Origin: Planctomycetaceae bacterium
GTDB lineage: Bacteria; Planctomycetota; Planctomycetia; Pirellulales; Pirellulaceae
Reading direction: 5' to 3'
Assembly: GCA_027487485.1 (NCBI GenBank)
Contig: JAIYDN010000052.1
Location: forward strand, 248,001-312,000
DNA: 64,000 nt
How positions within the stretch are numbered: position 1 is the first letter of the stretch; every line of letters begins with the position of its first letter. The notes under the pieces were generated by a model that made no database searches, was not told where the DNA came from, and worked only from the letters and a program-made list of their open reading frames with translations. Position numbers and translations under genes: made by a program. Below, piece by piece: positions 17,821-27,093 of the stretch.

Positions 17821-20800
17821 TTACGCTGCACGACGCTGGTTGATGATTTCGCCTTTGTCGCCGACTTCTTCGAATCGGACTGACACTTGTCTCGACACAC
17901 CACTTTCTTGCATTGTGATACCGTAGATCATGTTTGCGGCTGTCATGGTTTTCTTGCTGTGAGTTACCACAATGAACTTGGTGGTATCCAAGAACTCTCG
18001 CAAGACGGTGACGAATCGACCAATATTCGCTTCGTCGAACGGCGCATCCACTTCGTCCAAGATGCAGAAGGGACTAGGGCGATATTGAAAGAACGCCATG
18101 ATCAATGCAACCGCGGTAAGCGCTTTTTCTCCGCCACTCAAAAGTGAATTGCTCAGGGTTGTCTTCCCGGGCGGAGTCGCAATGATTTCGATTCCGCTTT
18201 CGGGGTCGCGTTCATCTTCCAGAACAATGTCTGCAAATCCACCCCCGAAAGAACGACGATACAAATCCTGGAAGTTTGTTCGTATGGTGTTCAGAGTGGT
18301 CAAAAACAGCTCTTGTGAATCCTGATCGATTTTATTCATCGTCTTCACCAACGATGACTTGGCTTCATTGAGATCCTGATAGTGGGTTGAAAGCTTGTCA
18401 AATCGAGATTGCAGTTCATCCAATTCCTGGAGGGCTTCCATGTTCACACCGCCCGACGCGGCAATCTCATGCCTCAGGTGTGCGATCTCCGACTCGATTG
18501 CCGCTCTATCCACTTCCGCAGGCTTTGACTTTGAAGGTGAACGGTCCAGCAGTTCCACGAACCAACGCAACTCTGGCAAGGTGGTCAGCAATTCAAATTT
18601 CGAATCGTCGATCGATGGATCGTTGGCATCGGAAAGGAACGGTGCAACCATCTCTCCAATCTCGTTCAGTTCTACTTGATACTCTTGAACGTAGTGTTCA
18701 TGCAAGGTAGTCCATTGAACCGTCCATTGCTGAAGTTGTGACTGGATCGCTTCGATTCGGTCTTTCGCCTTCTCGAGACTTCGGCGTGCCGATTCGCATT
18801 CTCTTTGAGCAGACTGAAACACTTCGTTCTGTGATTGGATCTGGACGGCGATGGCCTCTCGTTCGGTTTCAATCTTCTGAATCGTATCTCCCGCTTCCTT
18901 GGCTTTCGATTCGAAATCCGCGATCGCGGACAAGGTGGACGCAATCCGTGTGGAAATCAAAACGAGGCTTTCTTCGGATTGCGCCACGCTCTTGATACGT
19001 TCGTTGGTGTCCTGCTGCAGTTGTTCCAAGGTGATGCGTAAGCCAACAAGCCGCTGTTCGATTCTTGCAAGTTGAATCCGTCGATCTGTCACGATCGATT
19101 GTTCGCTTTGCATGGCACTTTCGTTTTGTGCATGTTCGCGGAACACCGCTTCGTAGTTTTGTTCGATCTGCACGGCTTGCGCCGAAAGTTCGTTAAGCGA
19201 GTGTTCTGCATTCAGAATGCGATCGTGTGCTTCTGCCAGTCGCAGTTCCGAGGTCGCGCAGTTCTGCTCATGCAAACTCAAAGAGCCAGCCAACTTGGCC
19301 CGTCGTTGCAATGAGGATTCCAAGCGAAGCTCGCAGGTGGTCAACTCTTTGGCGACTTGGTGGGCAGCCAGGTCTTTATCGCGAAGCTTGCTTTCCGAAT
19401 CGACAATCGCCGCTTGGGCATTCGCAACAAGGGCAACACCTGCCGAAATCGAGTCCTGAAGTTGTTGGATCTCTTCGCGTGCAACTTGCATTTCACTGCG
19501 TCGCGACACCAAGCCGAGTCCGGTTTGCAACGAGCCAAGGGTGATGCTTCCGTCGCTTTCAACCAATTGGCATTCGGCCGTTACGAAACGAAGTCCCGCG
19601 CCTCGAAAATGACTCAGCTCAAGAGCGGTCGTCAGCGTGTCCACAAACCAAGTCGTTCCAAGCAGAAAACGAATCAGCGGTTCGTAGGGATCGGGGAACT
19701 GGGTCATTCGATCAGCTCTTCCCAGCACGCCTCGAAGCCCATCGAGTTGGATTTTCTCGCCCGAACGACGACTGGAAAGGCGGTCCATTCGAATCAACGT
19801 GACCCGCCCATCGATGGCGTAGTTGCCGTCATTAATCCAGTCGATGATTTGTCCATTGCTTAAAACGATTGCGTCCGAATGGGCCCCTAAGGCAACATCG
19901 ATCAACGGGGCAAGATGCATTTCCGTGGTCAGCAAATCAGCAACCACTCCTTGAACCGTGTCCCAGACATTGGAGACGATCGAATTGGCGGCTTGGCTTG
20001 GGTCGCTTTGTGAATGTCGATTTTCGCGTGCTAGTCTCAATAGCTGCTGTCCACCGCGACCTGCGCCTGTGTATTGTTCCTCAAGCTGCGACAGCACCTT
20101 CAACCGTTCTCGCACTCCATGGGACTTACCCTGCAATGCGATCAGTTTCTCTTGAGCGCTCGTCACCGCGAGCCGATTCACCTGAAGCCGATCTTCTGCT
20201 TCTTTCTTTTCCGCGTTGACCAATGCGCTCGACTTCATGGCCTCGCTAAGCTTTTCTTCGGCTGACTTGACGTCCATATTGAGCTGCTCAAGCTCTTTCG
20301 ATGCATCGGCCAGCAATGCCTGATGCTGCACAATCGATTGCTCGAACTGCTCGATGTGCATGCGGTATGCGGTGATCTCGGATCGAGCTGTCGCGGTATC
20401 CTCACGTACCTGTGCTTGCTGGTTTTTCGTCTCCTCAAGCTTTTGCTTTAGGCCGTTAAGACTCTCTTGAAGCTGGCTCCAACGCTTTTCGCTTTCGTCA
20501 AGATGAACAATCGCCGATTGACGCTCCAAATCGATTGCCGCAAGTTCTTGTTGCTTTTGTTGGATTTCTTCAGTGGACATGGTCGCACGATGCTGAAGCA
20601 TCTTGATGCGATCTCGAAGCACTTCTTGTTCTGCCGTCAGTTCAGCATGACGCTCGACAGCGGAACTATGGCCGCTGGTTGCCGAGATGCGTTCGCGCTG
20701 TGCCTCTAAATACTGATTCTGGATGTTCTCCTGCGTCAATTGCAGTTGCTGCCACTTCCCTTGTTCCGCAGCAGTGCTCTCTTGCAGCGCTTGGTACCGA

Positions 20801-21582
20801 GTTTGAAGATCGAGCTCCGCGTTTTGCGCTACGGCCAGCGAATGGTTTGCGTCTTGTTGTTGCCTAGCAAGTGCAATTCGATCCAGCCAGCCAAGTTGTT
20901 GTCTCTTGGTTTGCAACGCTACCGTCATTTCTCGATAGCGGTTGGCGCGAGCGGCTTGCCCTTTAAGCGAAGTAAGGCGTTTTCCAATCTCATCCACGAT
21001 ATCGTTGAGTCGGAGCATGTTTTGGTCAACTCGGACAAGCCGACGTTCTGCTTCGACCTTCTTGGCTTTAAATCGCGAAATGCCTGCCGCTTCCTCAAAT
21101 ATTCCTCGCCGATCCTTGGCGGAAGCTTGCAACAAGCGATCTACTTTCCCTTGTTCAATCAAACTATATGCATCCACACCAACGCCAGTTCCACGGAAAA
21201 GATCCTTTACGTCCTTAAGACGGCAAGGCTGGCTGTTGATCGCATACTCACCTTCGCCGCTGCGAAATACACGCCGACTAACATGCACTTCGTCCGCATC
21301 GTGGCTAAAAACACGTGTCTTGTTGTCAAGAATTAAGATAACTTCAGCGCTGTTGGCGGGTTTGCGACCACCTTCGGCAGAGCCCTTGAAGATAACGTCC
21401 GCCATGTCCGCGCCCCGAAGAGCCTTGGCACTTTGGGCCCCAAGTACCCACTTCACAGCATCGACAACGTTCGATTTGCCAGATCCATTAGGACCAACCA
21501 CAACCGTGATGCCATCCGGAAAATCGAACCGAGTTCGATCTGCAAAACTCTTGAAGCCTACTAATTCGAGGGCTTTGAGCAT
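17821..21582 (-). CDS. smc: Chromosome partition protein SMC
   Basis: 1253 aa, in the usual SMC range. The N-terminal ATPase lobe has Walker A GPNGSGKS at residues 30-37 and the GADMADVIFKGS segment. Two long coiled coils (about 170-500 and 690-1020) flank a hinge near 520-670 (WDTVQGVVADLLTTE, GAHSDAIVLSNG). The C-terminal lobe has the signature LLSGGEKALTAVAL and Walker B CILDEVDAPFDEANIGRF. It should form the dimeric DNA-loop-extruding core of condensin with ScpA/ScpB, which are not in the window. ATG 21582 is immediately before the conserved LKALELVGFKSF, so the start is secure although no clear Shine-Dalgarno is seen. Confidence 0.97.
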   Translation of the reverse strand: MLKALELVGFKSFADRTRFDFPDGITVVVGPNGSGKSNVVDAVKWVLGAQSAKALRGADMADVIFKGSAEGGRKPANSAEVILILDNKTRVFSHDADEVHVSRRVFRSGEGEYAINSQPCRLKDVKDLFRGTGVGVDAYSLIEQGKVDRLLQASAKDRRGIFEEAAGISRFKAKKVEAERRLVRVDQNMLRLNDIVDEIGKRLTSLKGQAARANRYREMTVALQTKRQQLGWLDRIALARQQQDANHSLAVAQNAELDLQTRYQALQESTAAEQGKWQQLQLTQENIQNQYLEAQRERISATSGHSSAVERHAELTAEQEVLRDRIKMLQHRATMSTEEIQQKQQELAAIDLERQSAIVHLDESEKRWSQLQESLNGLKQKLEETKNQQAQVREDTATARSEITAYRMHIEQFEQSIVQHQALLADASKELEQLNMDVKSAEEKLSEAMKSSALVNAEKKEAEDRLQVNRLAVTSAQEKLIALQGKSHGVRERLKVLSQLEEQYTGAGRGGQQLLRLARENRHSQSDPSQAANSIVSNVWDTVQGVVADLLTTEMHLAPLIDVALGAHSDAIVLSNGQIIDWINDGNYAIDGRVTLIRMDRLSSRRSGEKIQLDGLRGVLGRADRMTQFPDPYEPLIRFLLGTTWFVDTLTTALELSHFRGAGLRFVTAECQLVESDGSITLGSLQTGLGLVSRRSEMQVAREEIQQLQDSISAGVALVANAQAAIVDSESKLRDKDLAAHQVAKELTTCELRLESSLQRRAKLAGSLSLHEQNCATSELRLAEAHDRILNAEHSLNELSAQAVQIEQNYEAVFREHAQNESAMQSEQSIVTDRRIQLARIEQRLVGLRITLEQLQQDTNERIKSVAQSEESLVLISTRIASTLSAIADFESKAKEAGDTIQKIETEREAIAVQIQSQNEVFQSAQRECESARRSLEKAKDRIEAIQSQLQQWTVQWTTLHEHYVQEYQVELNEIGEMVAPFLSDANDPSIDDSKFELLTTLPELRWFVELLDRSPSKSKPAEVDRAAIESEIAHLRHEIAASGGVNMEALQELDELQSRFDKLSTHYQDLNEAKSSLVKTMNKIDQDSQELFLTTLNTIRTNFQDLYRRSFGGGFADIVLEDERDPESGIEIIATPPGKTTLSNSLLSGGEKALTAVALIMAFFQYRPSPFCILDEVDAPFDEANIGRFVTVLREFLDTTKFIVVTHSKKTMTAANMIYGITMQESGVSRQVSVRFEEVGDKGEIINQRRAA

Positions 21583-21672
21583 GGGAGGTTACCGGAATCT
21601 TATGGGCTGTTAAAAAGTGCTACGTTCAAGGAACAGGTTTTTGGGCAATCGCGTTGATTGCTAACAAAGCGA

Positions 21673-23529
21673 TTAAGGGTTCATCGTAGAGACTTCTTCG
21701 TCCAAGCCACCTAAGCTCTTCTCCGGCGGTAGTTCTGCGTCAGGAACCTTTGTGTTAGACGGTTTGGACGGCTTGAACCAGGAGACAGGAGAGATCAACT
21801 TAAAACCCTTCGATTGCGATCGGTCGACGCTGGAGCCGTCCACTTGAACGACATCCAACTTGGCGTCTGTGGACGATTGAGCGGTTGATATGTCTTTGCG
21901 TTGGTACTCGCGCCCCGCAAACGGGCGAGGGTTAAGTGCCAGCGGCATTGAAAGAGCCTGTCGGGATGAAAGTGTATCTAAGGTATGAACGACGTCGTTG
22001 TAGTTGGCCTCAATCGTTCCCATGGCTCGTAATAGCGATACCACATCACTGGCTACAATCGCATTCATAACGGCTCCATCGTTGTGCCGCTTCGTCAACT
22101 TGATTTGATCACCAGGGGCAGAACTAATTTTCAAAGAAGGTGTTGGGGTCAATTGATCGCGAAGAGTAATCGCAACACTGTTACCGAACAAAACGATTTC
22201 TTTCTTCTTCTGAAAAGAAATTGCCAGCAATGGAACAGAACTTGGTACTTGAACGAAATGAAACGACTGCCCGACTGCTTCTCCACTCAAGACGAAATCA
22301 TTCGGGTTGCGATCGCGAATGGACCAAAACGCGCCAAATCTGAGCTCCGGCTCTGCTTCTTGCAATAGCTCTTCGAGCGCCTCACGCGCTAAAGAGTCTT
22401 CATTGACGGTCAAGCCAACAAGACAAAGCGGTCGAAACGCAGGTTCATATCTTGCCAGCTCCATCAGAACCGGAATGGCTTCGCTTCGATCGAGATACGA
22501 AAGAGAATAGGCAGAAAAGAATCGAATCTCTGGATCGGATGACACCAATCCCGAAACAAGAACTTCTTTGGCAGCGTCGTTTCCAATCGCCTCCAGTTCA
22601 ACTGCTCCACGTTGTGCCGTTTCTCGTTTCATCAACAACTTACGACAGCCAGCAACTCGCTCCATTTGCTCTTCATCCGATTCGGCAAACCCAGTCGCAA
22701 GAATGACAGATACGAAGTGAGACGGGTCGAGTTTGTACTTTGGTAAGGATTCCAAAACGATATGCGAATCGTTTTTGCCTTCGGCAACCAATTTCTGTTT
22801 GTTTGCCTCGCGGAAGAAGAATCTTGAATTGATCGACTTCTCTATCGCTTTGGTGATGACGACGTGCCGATACTCGGGCGTAATCTGAAGGCCCAGTTCG
22901 CGTTCCTGCATGAGCTTCGCTCCCCCCACCAAAACACCTTTCAATGGCGTCGGGGAAGGTTGTCTCGTGTAGCTGGTGGGTAACATCACAATTTCCCCTT
23001 GAGCGATTGCCTTGTCATCACTGGTGCGCATGTTGCCATCGACGTAGGCCATCTCGCGAAGACGCGATTCAAGAACGAACCCTCCCGTTAAGTCGGTAGC
23101 CAAACATTCGGTCGAAGTCTCTACGTCCACGTCAAGAGTTTCGCCTTTTGCATCGCTCGGATTGGCATACACCTTTAGCTTGACGAGCGCTGTCCAAGGT
23201 GCATCGAGAACGGTTTCCGGATTGTCGACGTTTCGAATTCTCATGTCGGCAAGCATCAGGTCGCGTTGAACCCCTGGCTTGACGATCCCTCCGGTACCTG
23301 GCAAATCCACGGCAAGAGCATACGCATCGTAATGCTTCGTATACATGCCGAGCGCCGTAGCAACTTCACCAACCAATCGTGGACGTTCCGGATCAACAAG
23401 CAGATCCTTGAACCTCTTTGTTTCCTTGACGAACTGGTTGTTCTTTTCCTTTTCTTTCGATGTCCATGCCTGACAGCCAATCGAGGCGACAACCGCGAAC
23501 ATCGCTAGAAGAGAACAGATGCGAAACAT
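21673..23529 (-). CDS. FlgI-like (P-ring domain) protein with HEAT-like segment, probable lipoprotein
   Basis: 618 aa from ATG 23529. A hydrophobic N-terminus ends in ASIGC, close to a lipobox. At about 40-250 the sequence resembles the flagellar P-ring protein FlgI: LVDLPGTGG-like LAVDLPGTGG, a strand ending LDVDVETS, LTGGFVLES and AIAQGEIVM. A central helical part (about 270-400) reads like HEAT repeats (SSDPEIRFFSAYSLSYLDR). The C-terminal 70 residues are linker-like. No flagellar gene accompanies it, so a non-flagellar envelope role is likely. A 17-residue longer form from ATG 23580 is possible. It lies 143 nt downstream of the coiled-coil protein gene stop-to-start on the same strand. 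Confidence 0.7.
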   Translation of the reverse strand: MFRICSLLAMFAVVASIGCQAWTSKEKEKNNQFVKETKRFKDLLVDPERPRLVGEVATALGMYTKHYDAYALAVDLPGTGGIVKPGVQRDLMLADMRIRNVDNPETVLDAPWTALVKLKVYANPSDAKGETLDVDVETSTECLATDLTGGFVLESRLREMAYVDGNMRTSDDKAIAQGEIVMLPTSYTRQPSPTPLKGVLVGGAKLMQERELGLQITPEYRHVVITKAIEKSINSRFFFREANKQKLVAEGKNDSHIVLESLPKYKLDPSHFVSVILATGFAESDEEQMERVAGCRKLLMKRETAQRGAVELEAIGNDAAKEVLVSGLVSSDPEIRFFSAYSLSYLDRSEAIPVLMELARYEPAFRPLCLVGLTVNEDSLAREALEELLQEAEPELRFGAFWSIRDRNPNDFVLSGEAVGQSFHFVQVPSSVPLLAISFQKKKEIVLFGNSVAITLRDQLTPTPSLKISSAPGDQIKLTKRHNDGAVMNAIVASDVVSLLRAMGTIEANYNDVVHTLDTLSSRQALSMPLALNPRPFAGREYQRKDISTAQSSTDAKLDVVQVDGSSVDRSQSKGFKLISPVSWFKPSKPSNTKVPDAELPPEKSLGGLDEEVSTMNP

Positions 23530-23652
23530 GGAAAATCGACTTCCTGCGTTAGGTGTACGTTCGGAACTTTCGAAAGCCAATGCAAACTGACTTTCGTGAG
23601 ATGGGATGCCCAGGGCGGCTTGACGGAATCAAGCAAAGACGCATTCGAAAAT

Positions 23653-24960
23653 CTACTTCTCGATCCCAGTTCCACAGTGAGTGCTGCCCTCGCAAGTGAC
23701 TTCGGGCTCACTCTCGGTTGAAGAAGTCGAAGGTGGCGTTAAACCACGAGCTGGCTTGTCACGATAGGCTACAACTTCATCCAGAAGTTGTGCCGTCGGT
23801 ACATAAGGGATCGGTTGGCGAATCCCCAAATCGCTTGGCGCGAAAGCGACAGGTTGATTGCGACGGAGCAATGCAATTTGCCGGCGAATGTTCGAGAGAT
23901 CTTCGTGAATAGCTTGAACGGATCGTCCTGATTCCAGCTTCGAGCCGGACGTAGCTTCATGAGACACAACCTTCATGGCCATTTCCGCTCGTTCAACAAT
24001 ACTAGCGGTCAAAACATCACTCATTTGCTGTCTGACTTCAGCAACTGCCAACTGGTTAGCAAGCTGCGCATTACGCTCCGAGATTTGCTGGATTTTTTCC
24101 ACAACCGCTTCACGCTCGAGCATCATTTGTTCGGTCATTTCAAGTCGGGTGCTCAATTCGGTTTTCGCAACCATCAGATCCATCAAGGTCGAAAGAGGAA
24201 TCGAAACCTTGCTGTTCTGAAGTTGAGACTCCGAAACGATGGCTTGGACCATCGCCGAATCCGAGGATCCTGATGAATTCATGACAACTTGGACTGGGGG
24301 TGGAGGTGGCGGCGCCATGGGCACAACTTGAATCGGCTCCTCGTCAGCGAAAGATTCGTCGTGCGGTTCTGAATGTGGACTTTCTGCCGCTGTTTCAGTG
24401 TCGCAATGTGTTCCTGAGACGGGGCCGTCTTTCACTTCATAGCATTTAGAGCCAGCACAAATTCGGTGACCGCATGCGATCACTTCGGTAACCAAATTGC
24501 CGATCGGATTTCGATTTAGTTGCTCCGAAAACTTCATAGGCACCGCAATTCGAAGCGTGCGTGCCAACGGCGTTGATGCTTGTGACTCAGTGCTCGCTTC
24601 ATCGCAACAGACTGTTCCATCGGGACAACAAGCTGTTCCTTGGGTACAGTTCAAAGTGAACGTTCCAACCCCTTGATCGGACTGAACCATTACCACTTGA
24701 GGGGCGGTTGCTAATCTATCTGGCGTCTGGGCCACAAAAGGCGCGTCGGATCCCAGTTTGTTGGTTTTAGCATCAAGTCGCACATCAAAATTCACCGCTC
24801 GGACCAGTGAAAATTGCGGTGTTTTCGCGAGCCATTCGCTGACAATCGCGGCGATCCCGGTTGGTGGGGTAGGCTCGTCTTCCGCTCGCAAGTTGGGGGC
24901 GAGAACAAACCCGGCAAAAAGGGCTGTCAAAAGGGTCTTGGTTTTTGTCGCTGCATCCAT
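23653..24960 (-). CDS. Secreted coiled-coil protein with cysteine cluster, unknown function
   Basis: 435 aa from ATG 24960, preceded by GGAGA. The frame stays open to 25017 without a good reason to use it. The signal peptide (about residues 8-22, cleavage after RAE) precedes a beta-rich part. A cysteine cluster lies near 105-120 (CTQGTACCPDGTVCCDE), with two further Cys in ICAGSKC. A Pro-rich linker (PPPPPPV) leads to a long coiled coil about 250-370 (TRLEMTEQMMLEREAVVEKI). I do not recognise the family. It is divergent from the Ppx/GppA gene and upstream of the FlgI-like gene, so the last two may share a transcript. Confidence 0.65.
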   Translation of the reverse strand: MDAATKTKTLLTALFAGFVLAPNLRAEDEPTPPTGIAAIVSEWLAKTPQFSLVRAVNFDVRLDAKTNKLGSDAPFVAQTPDRLATAPQVVMVQSDQGVGTFTLNCTQGTACCPDGTVCCDEASTESQASTPLARTLRIAVPMKFSEQLNRNPIGNLVTEVIACGHRICAGSKCYEVKDGPVSGTHCDTETAAESPHSEPHDESFADEEPIQVVPMAPPPPPPVQVVMNSSGSSDSAMVQAIVSESQLQNSKVSIPLSTLMDLMVAKTELSTRLEMTEQMMLEREAVVEKIQQISERNAQLANQLAVAEVRQQMSDVLTASIVERAEMAMKVVSHEATSGSKLESGRSVQAIHEDLSNIRRQIALLRRNQPVAFAPSDLGIRQPIPYVPTAQLLDEVVAYRDKPARGLTPPSTSSTESEPEVTCEGSTHCGTGIEK

Positions 24961-25036
24961 GCTGGCGTCTCCGTAAAAGTCCATTGACTTGGGTCTGAGG
25001 CGGTTTTCACAAGCCATTCCGCCGTTCGATCTGAAC

Positions 25037-25065
25037 TTTAACTATTTTCCGAAAAAGATTATAGA
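25037..25065. promoter_or_regulatory. Candidate divergent sigma-70 promoter elements
   Basis: On the plus strand TTTAAC and TATAGA are 17 nt apart, about 100 nt before the phosphatase start. The overlapping ATTATA gives a perfect TATAAT on the minus strand about 95 nt before the coiled-coil protein start, although no good -35 accompanies it. Candidate only. Confidence 0.35.
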
Positions 25066-25166
25066 TCGATATTTCCTAAGGTATTCATGGGGCGACGGAA
25101 TGCGGTCTACAAATTCGAACGCACCCAAGCTATCATCGATCGGGGCTAATACGCCTTGTTTTCGAA

Positions 25167-26795
25167 ATGCATATCGACCGAACCGAACGTCTTCCCACCG
25201 ATACCCCTATGTCTTCAAGCCCCATTATCCGTACGCCAACGCCCCCGACCGCTCCCAGTGCCAGAACCGTTGCGGTCGTGGACATCGGAGCAACCAGCGT
25301 TCGGATGGCTATCGCCGAAATCGATATCCGTGGCTCTTTTCGTATTCTAGAGGAAGTTTCCCAGGCCGTGTCGCTGGGAAAGGATACTTTTACGAGCCAA
25401 CGAATTCGCCGCCAGAGTATCGAAGAATGTGCGGTTGTCCTGAAAAGTTACCGACGTCTCATGCAAGAGTTCGGAATTTCAGGGACGGATCACGTTCGCG
25501 TGGTCGCAACCAGTGCCGTTCGAGAAGCTAGCAATCGGCTCGCATTTATCGACCGGATGTACATCGCTACCGGCTTGGAAGTGGAATCGCTGGATGAGGC
25601 GGAAGTAAACCGGATCACCTACATGGGCATTCAGCCTCTTCTTCAATCCAACCCAACGCTTGCATCGGTAAAGACCGTTGTGGTGGAAGTGGGAAGCGGC
25701 AGCACCGAAGTTCTCGTGGTTCGAGGTGGAAACGTTCTGTTCTCCAATACCTATCGCTTGGGTTCATTGCGACTCACAGAACAGGTGGATAAGCTCCATA
25801 CGTCCAATGCCAAGCAACGGGCAATCATCGAAACGCAAATCCATCGGCTAGTGCACCAAATTTATGAACACGTGGATTCCGATGTGTCTGTCCAAATGGT
25901 AGCTATAGGTGGGGATGTTCGGCTGGCGGCAGCCAATTTGCCTGACGCTCATTTCAACAAGCAAATGTGCGTGGTTCCCGTAGAAAGCCTGGCTGAGTTC
26001 GCAAGATCCATCGGAGTCCTCAAAGAGGACGAATTGGTGGCTCGTTTCGGAATCAGCTACGCAGAAGCTGAGACCGTGTGGCCCGGCCTGATGAGCTATG
26101 TCCTTATCGCTAAGGAATTCCAATGCGACCAAATCCATATTGCAGATACCAATCTGCGCGATGGTTTGCTCAGCGATCTCGCTTTGCGTGATTCCTGGAC
26201 TGCCGAGTTTCGAAACCAAATCATTCGTTCGGCCATCAACCTCGGACGGAAGATGGCCTTCGACGAAACGCATGCTCGACACGTCGCTACGCTTTCTCGA
26301 AAATTGTTTTCCGACTTGGCAACGGAACACCAGCTCGATAATCGCATGGAGCTGATTTTGTATCTAGCGGCTCTGCTTCATGAGATTGGCAGCTTCATCA
26401 ACGCCCGAAGTCACCATAAGCACGCGATGTACATTATCCGCAATAGCGAACTGTTTGGCCTATCGGTTCGCGACGTGCTTCTGGTGTCGCTGGTCGTGCG
26501 ATATCATCGCCGGTCATCTCCTCAACCAGACCACGAAGGTTACGCAACCCTCGATCGAAATGATCGGGTCGCCGTTGCAAAACTGGCTGCTATTCTGCGG
26601 CTAGCTATCGCGCTCGATGAATCTCGTTCGCAACGGATTAGCAACATCGTCAGCAAGCGAGAAGGTGATCGATTGATCATTTCGACTCATGGCATCGAAG
26701 ACGTTTCACTCGAACAACTGACAGTGAGACACTCGGGTGACTTGTTCGAAGAGGTCTTTGGAATGAACGTATTGCTTCGAAGCGATACCGCCTGA
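25167..26795 (+). CDS. Exopolyphosphatase/guanosine-pentaphosphate phosphatase (Ppx/GppA) with C-terminal HD domain
   Basis: 542 aa. An N-terminal disordered Thr/Pro-rich leader precedes an actin-like ASKHA phosphatase domain: VVDIGATSVRMAIAEID (phosphate 1), VVATSAVREASN, and VVEVGSGSTEVLVV (phosphate 2). The C-terminal part (about 345-530) is an HD-type helical domain with LLHEIGSFINARSHHKHA. It hydrolyses polyphosphate and/or pppGpp, linking to stress and phosphate metabolism; which substrate is preferred cannot be told. In canonical members the first motif is DxGSNSxR; here it is DIGATSVR, a conservative change. ATG 25209 (MSSSP) is an alternative start. It is convergent with the S46 peptidase gene across the hexanucleotide repeat. 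Confidence 0.88.
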   Translation: MHIDRTERLPTDTPMSSSPIIRTPTPPTAPSARTVAVVDIGATSVRMAIAEIDIRGSFRILEEVSQAVSLGKDTFTSQRIRRQSIEECAVVLKSYRRLMQEFGISGTDHVRVVATSAVREASNRLAFIDRMYIATGLEVESLDEAEVNRITYMGIQPLLQSNPTLASVKTVVVEVGSGSTEVLVVRGGNVLFSNTYRLGSLRLTEQVDKLHTSNAKQRAIIETQIHRLVHQIYEHVDSDVSVQMVAIGGDVRLAAANLPDAHFNKQMCVVPVESLAEFARSIGVLKEDELVARFGISYAEAETVWPGLMSYVLIAKEFQCDQIHIADTNLRDGLLSDLALRDSWTAEFRNQIIRSAINLGRKMAFDETHARHVATLSRKLFSDLATEHQLDNRMELILYLAALLHEIGSFINARSHHKHAMYIIRNSELFGLSVRDVLLVSLVVRYHRRSSPQPDHEGYATLDRNDRVAVAKLAAILRLAIALDESRSQRISNIVSKREGDRLIISTHGIEDVSLEQLTVRHSGDLFEEVFGMNVLLRSDTA

Positions 26796-26800
26796 TTTCT

Positions 26801-27044
26801 CGTAATCGTACTCGTACTCAGCACAGCGGTACTCGTACTCGTACTCGTACTCCTACTCCTACTCCTACTCCTAATCCTAATCCTAATCCTAATCCTAATC
26901 CTAATCGATCGATCGATCCCGCCGATACCGAACACCTTCGCTGGATCAATCGAGTACGAGTACCGTTTCACTGAGTACGAGTACGAGTACGAGTACGAGT
27001 ACGAATAAGAGTGAGAATAAGATTAAGAATAAGAGTAAGAGCAA
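26801..27044. repeat. Hexanucleotide tandem repeat with inverted symmetry
   Basis: Left arm: four GTACTC (26829-26852), three CTACTC (26853-26870) and six CTAATC (26871-26906), then GATC three times. Right arm: five GAGTAC (26973-27002), followed in perfect 6-nt phase by variants such as GAATAA, GAGTGA, GATTAA and GAGTAA to 27044. GTACTC and GAGTAC are reverse complements, so the arms can pair into a long hairpin. Smaller copies flank it (26807-26819, 26952-26963). It fills the 298-nt space between two convergent genes and has no spacer structure like CRISPR. Confidence 0.9.
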
Positions 27045-27093
27045 ATCTTAATCTGAAGCCTGTGGATTGAAGCCCGGTGATCGAACCTCAGCG

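Noticed and set aside
20942-21613. 223-aa plus-strand frame opposite smc
   Set aside because: Antisense to the conserved SMC ATPase region and without recognisable domains.
21673-23529. True flagellar P-ring gene
   Set aside because: No flagellar genes accompany it, and the protein is much longer than FlgI with a HEAT-like region.
26687-26971. Minus-strand open frame with Ile-Arg, Ser-Arg and Ser-Thr dipeptide repeats
   Set aside because: It is only the translation of the hexanucleotide array and the antisense of the phosphatase gene end.
26829-27002. CRISPR array
   Set aside because: The units are 6 nt in direct tandem with no unique spacers, and no cas gene is present.
27071-27092. Minus-strand GGTTCGATCACC resembling a tRNA T-arm near the S46 stop
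   Set aside because: No acceptor stem, D-arm or anticodon arm can be paired around it.
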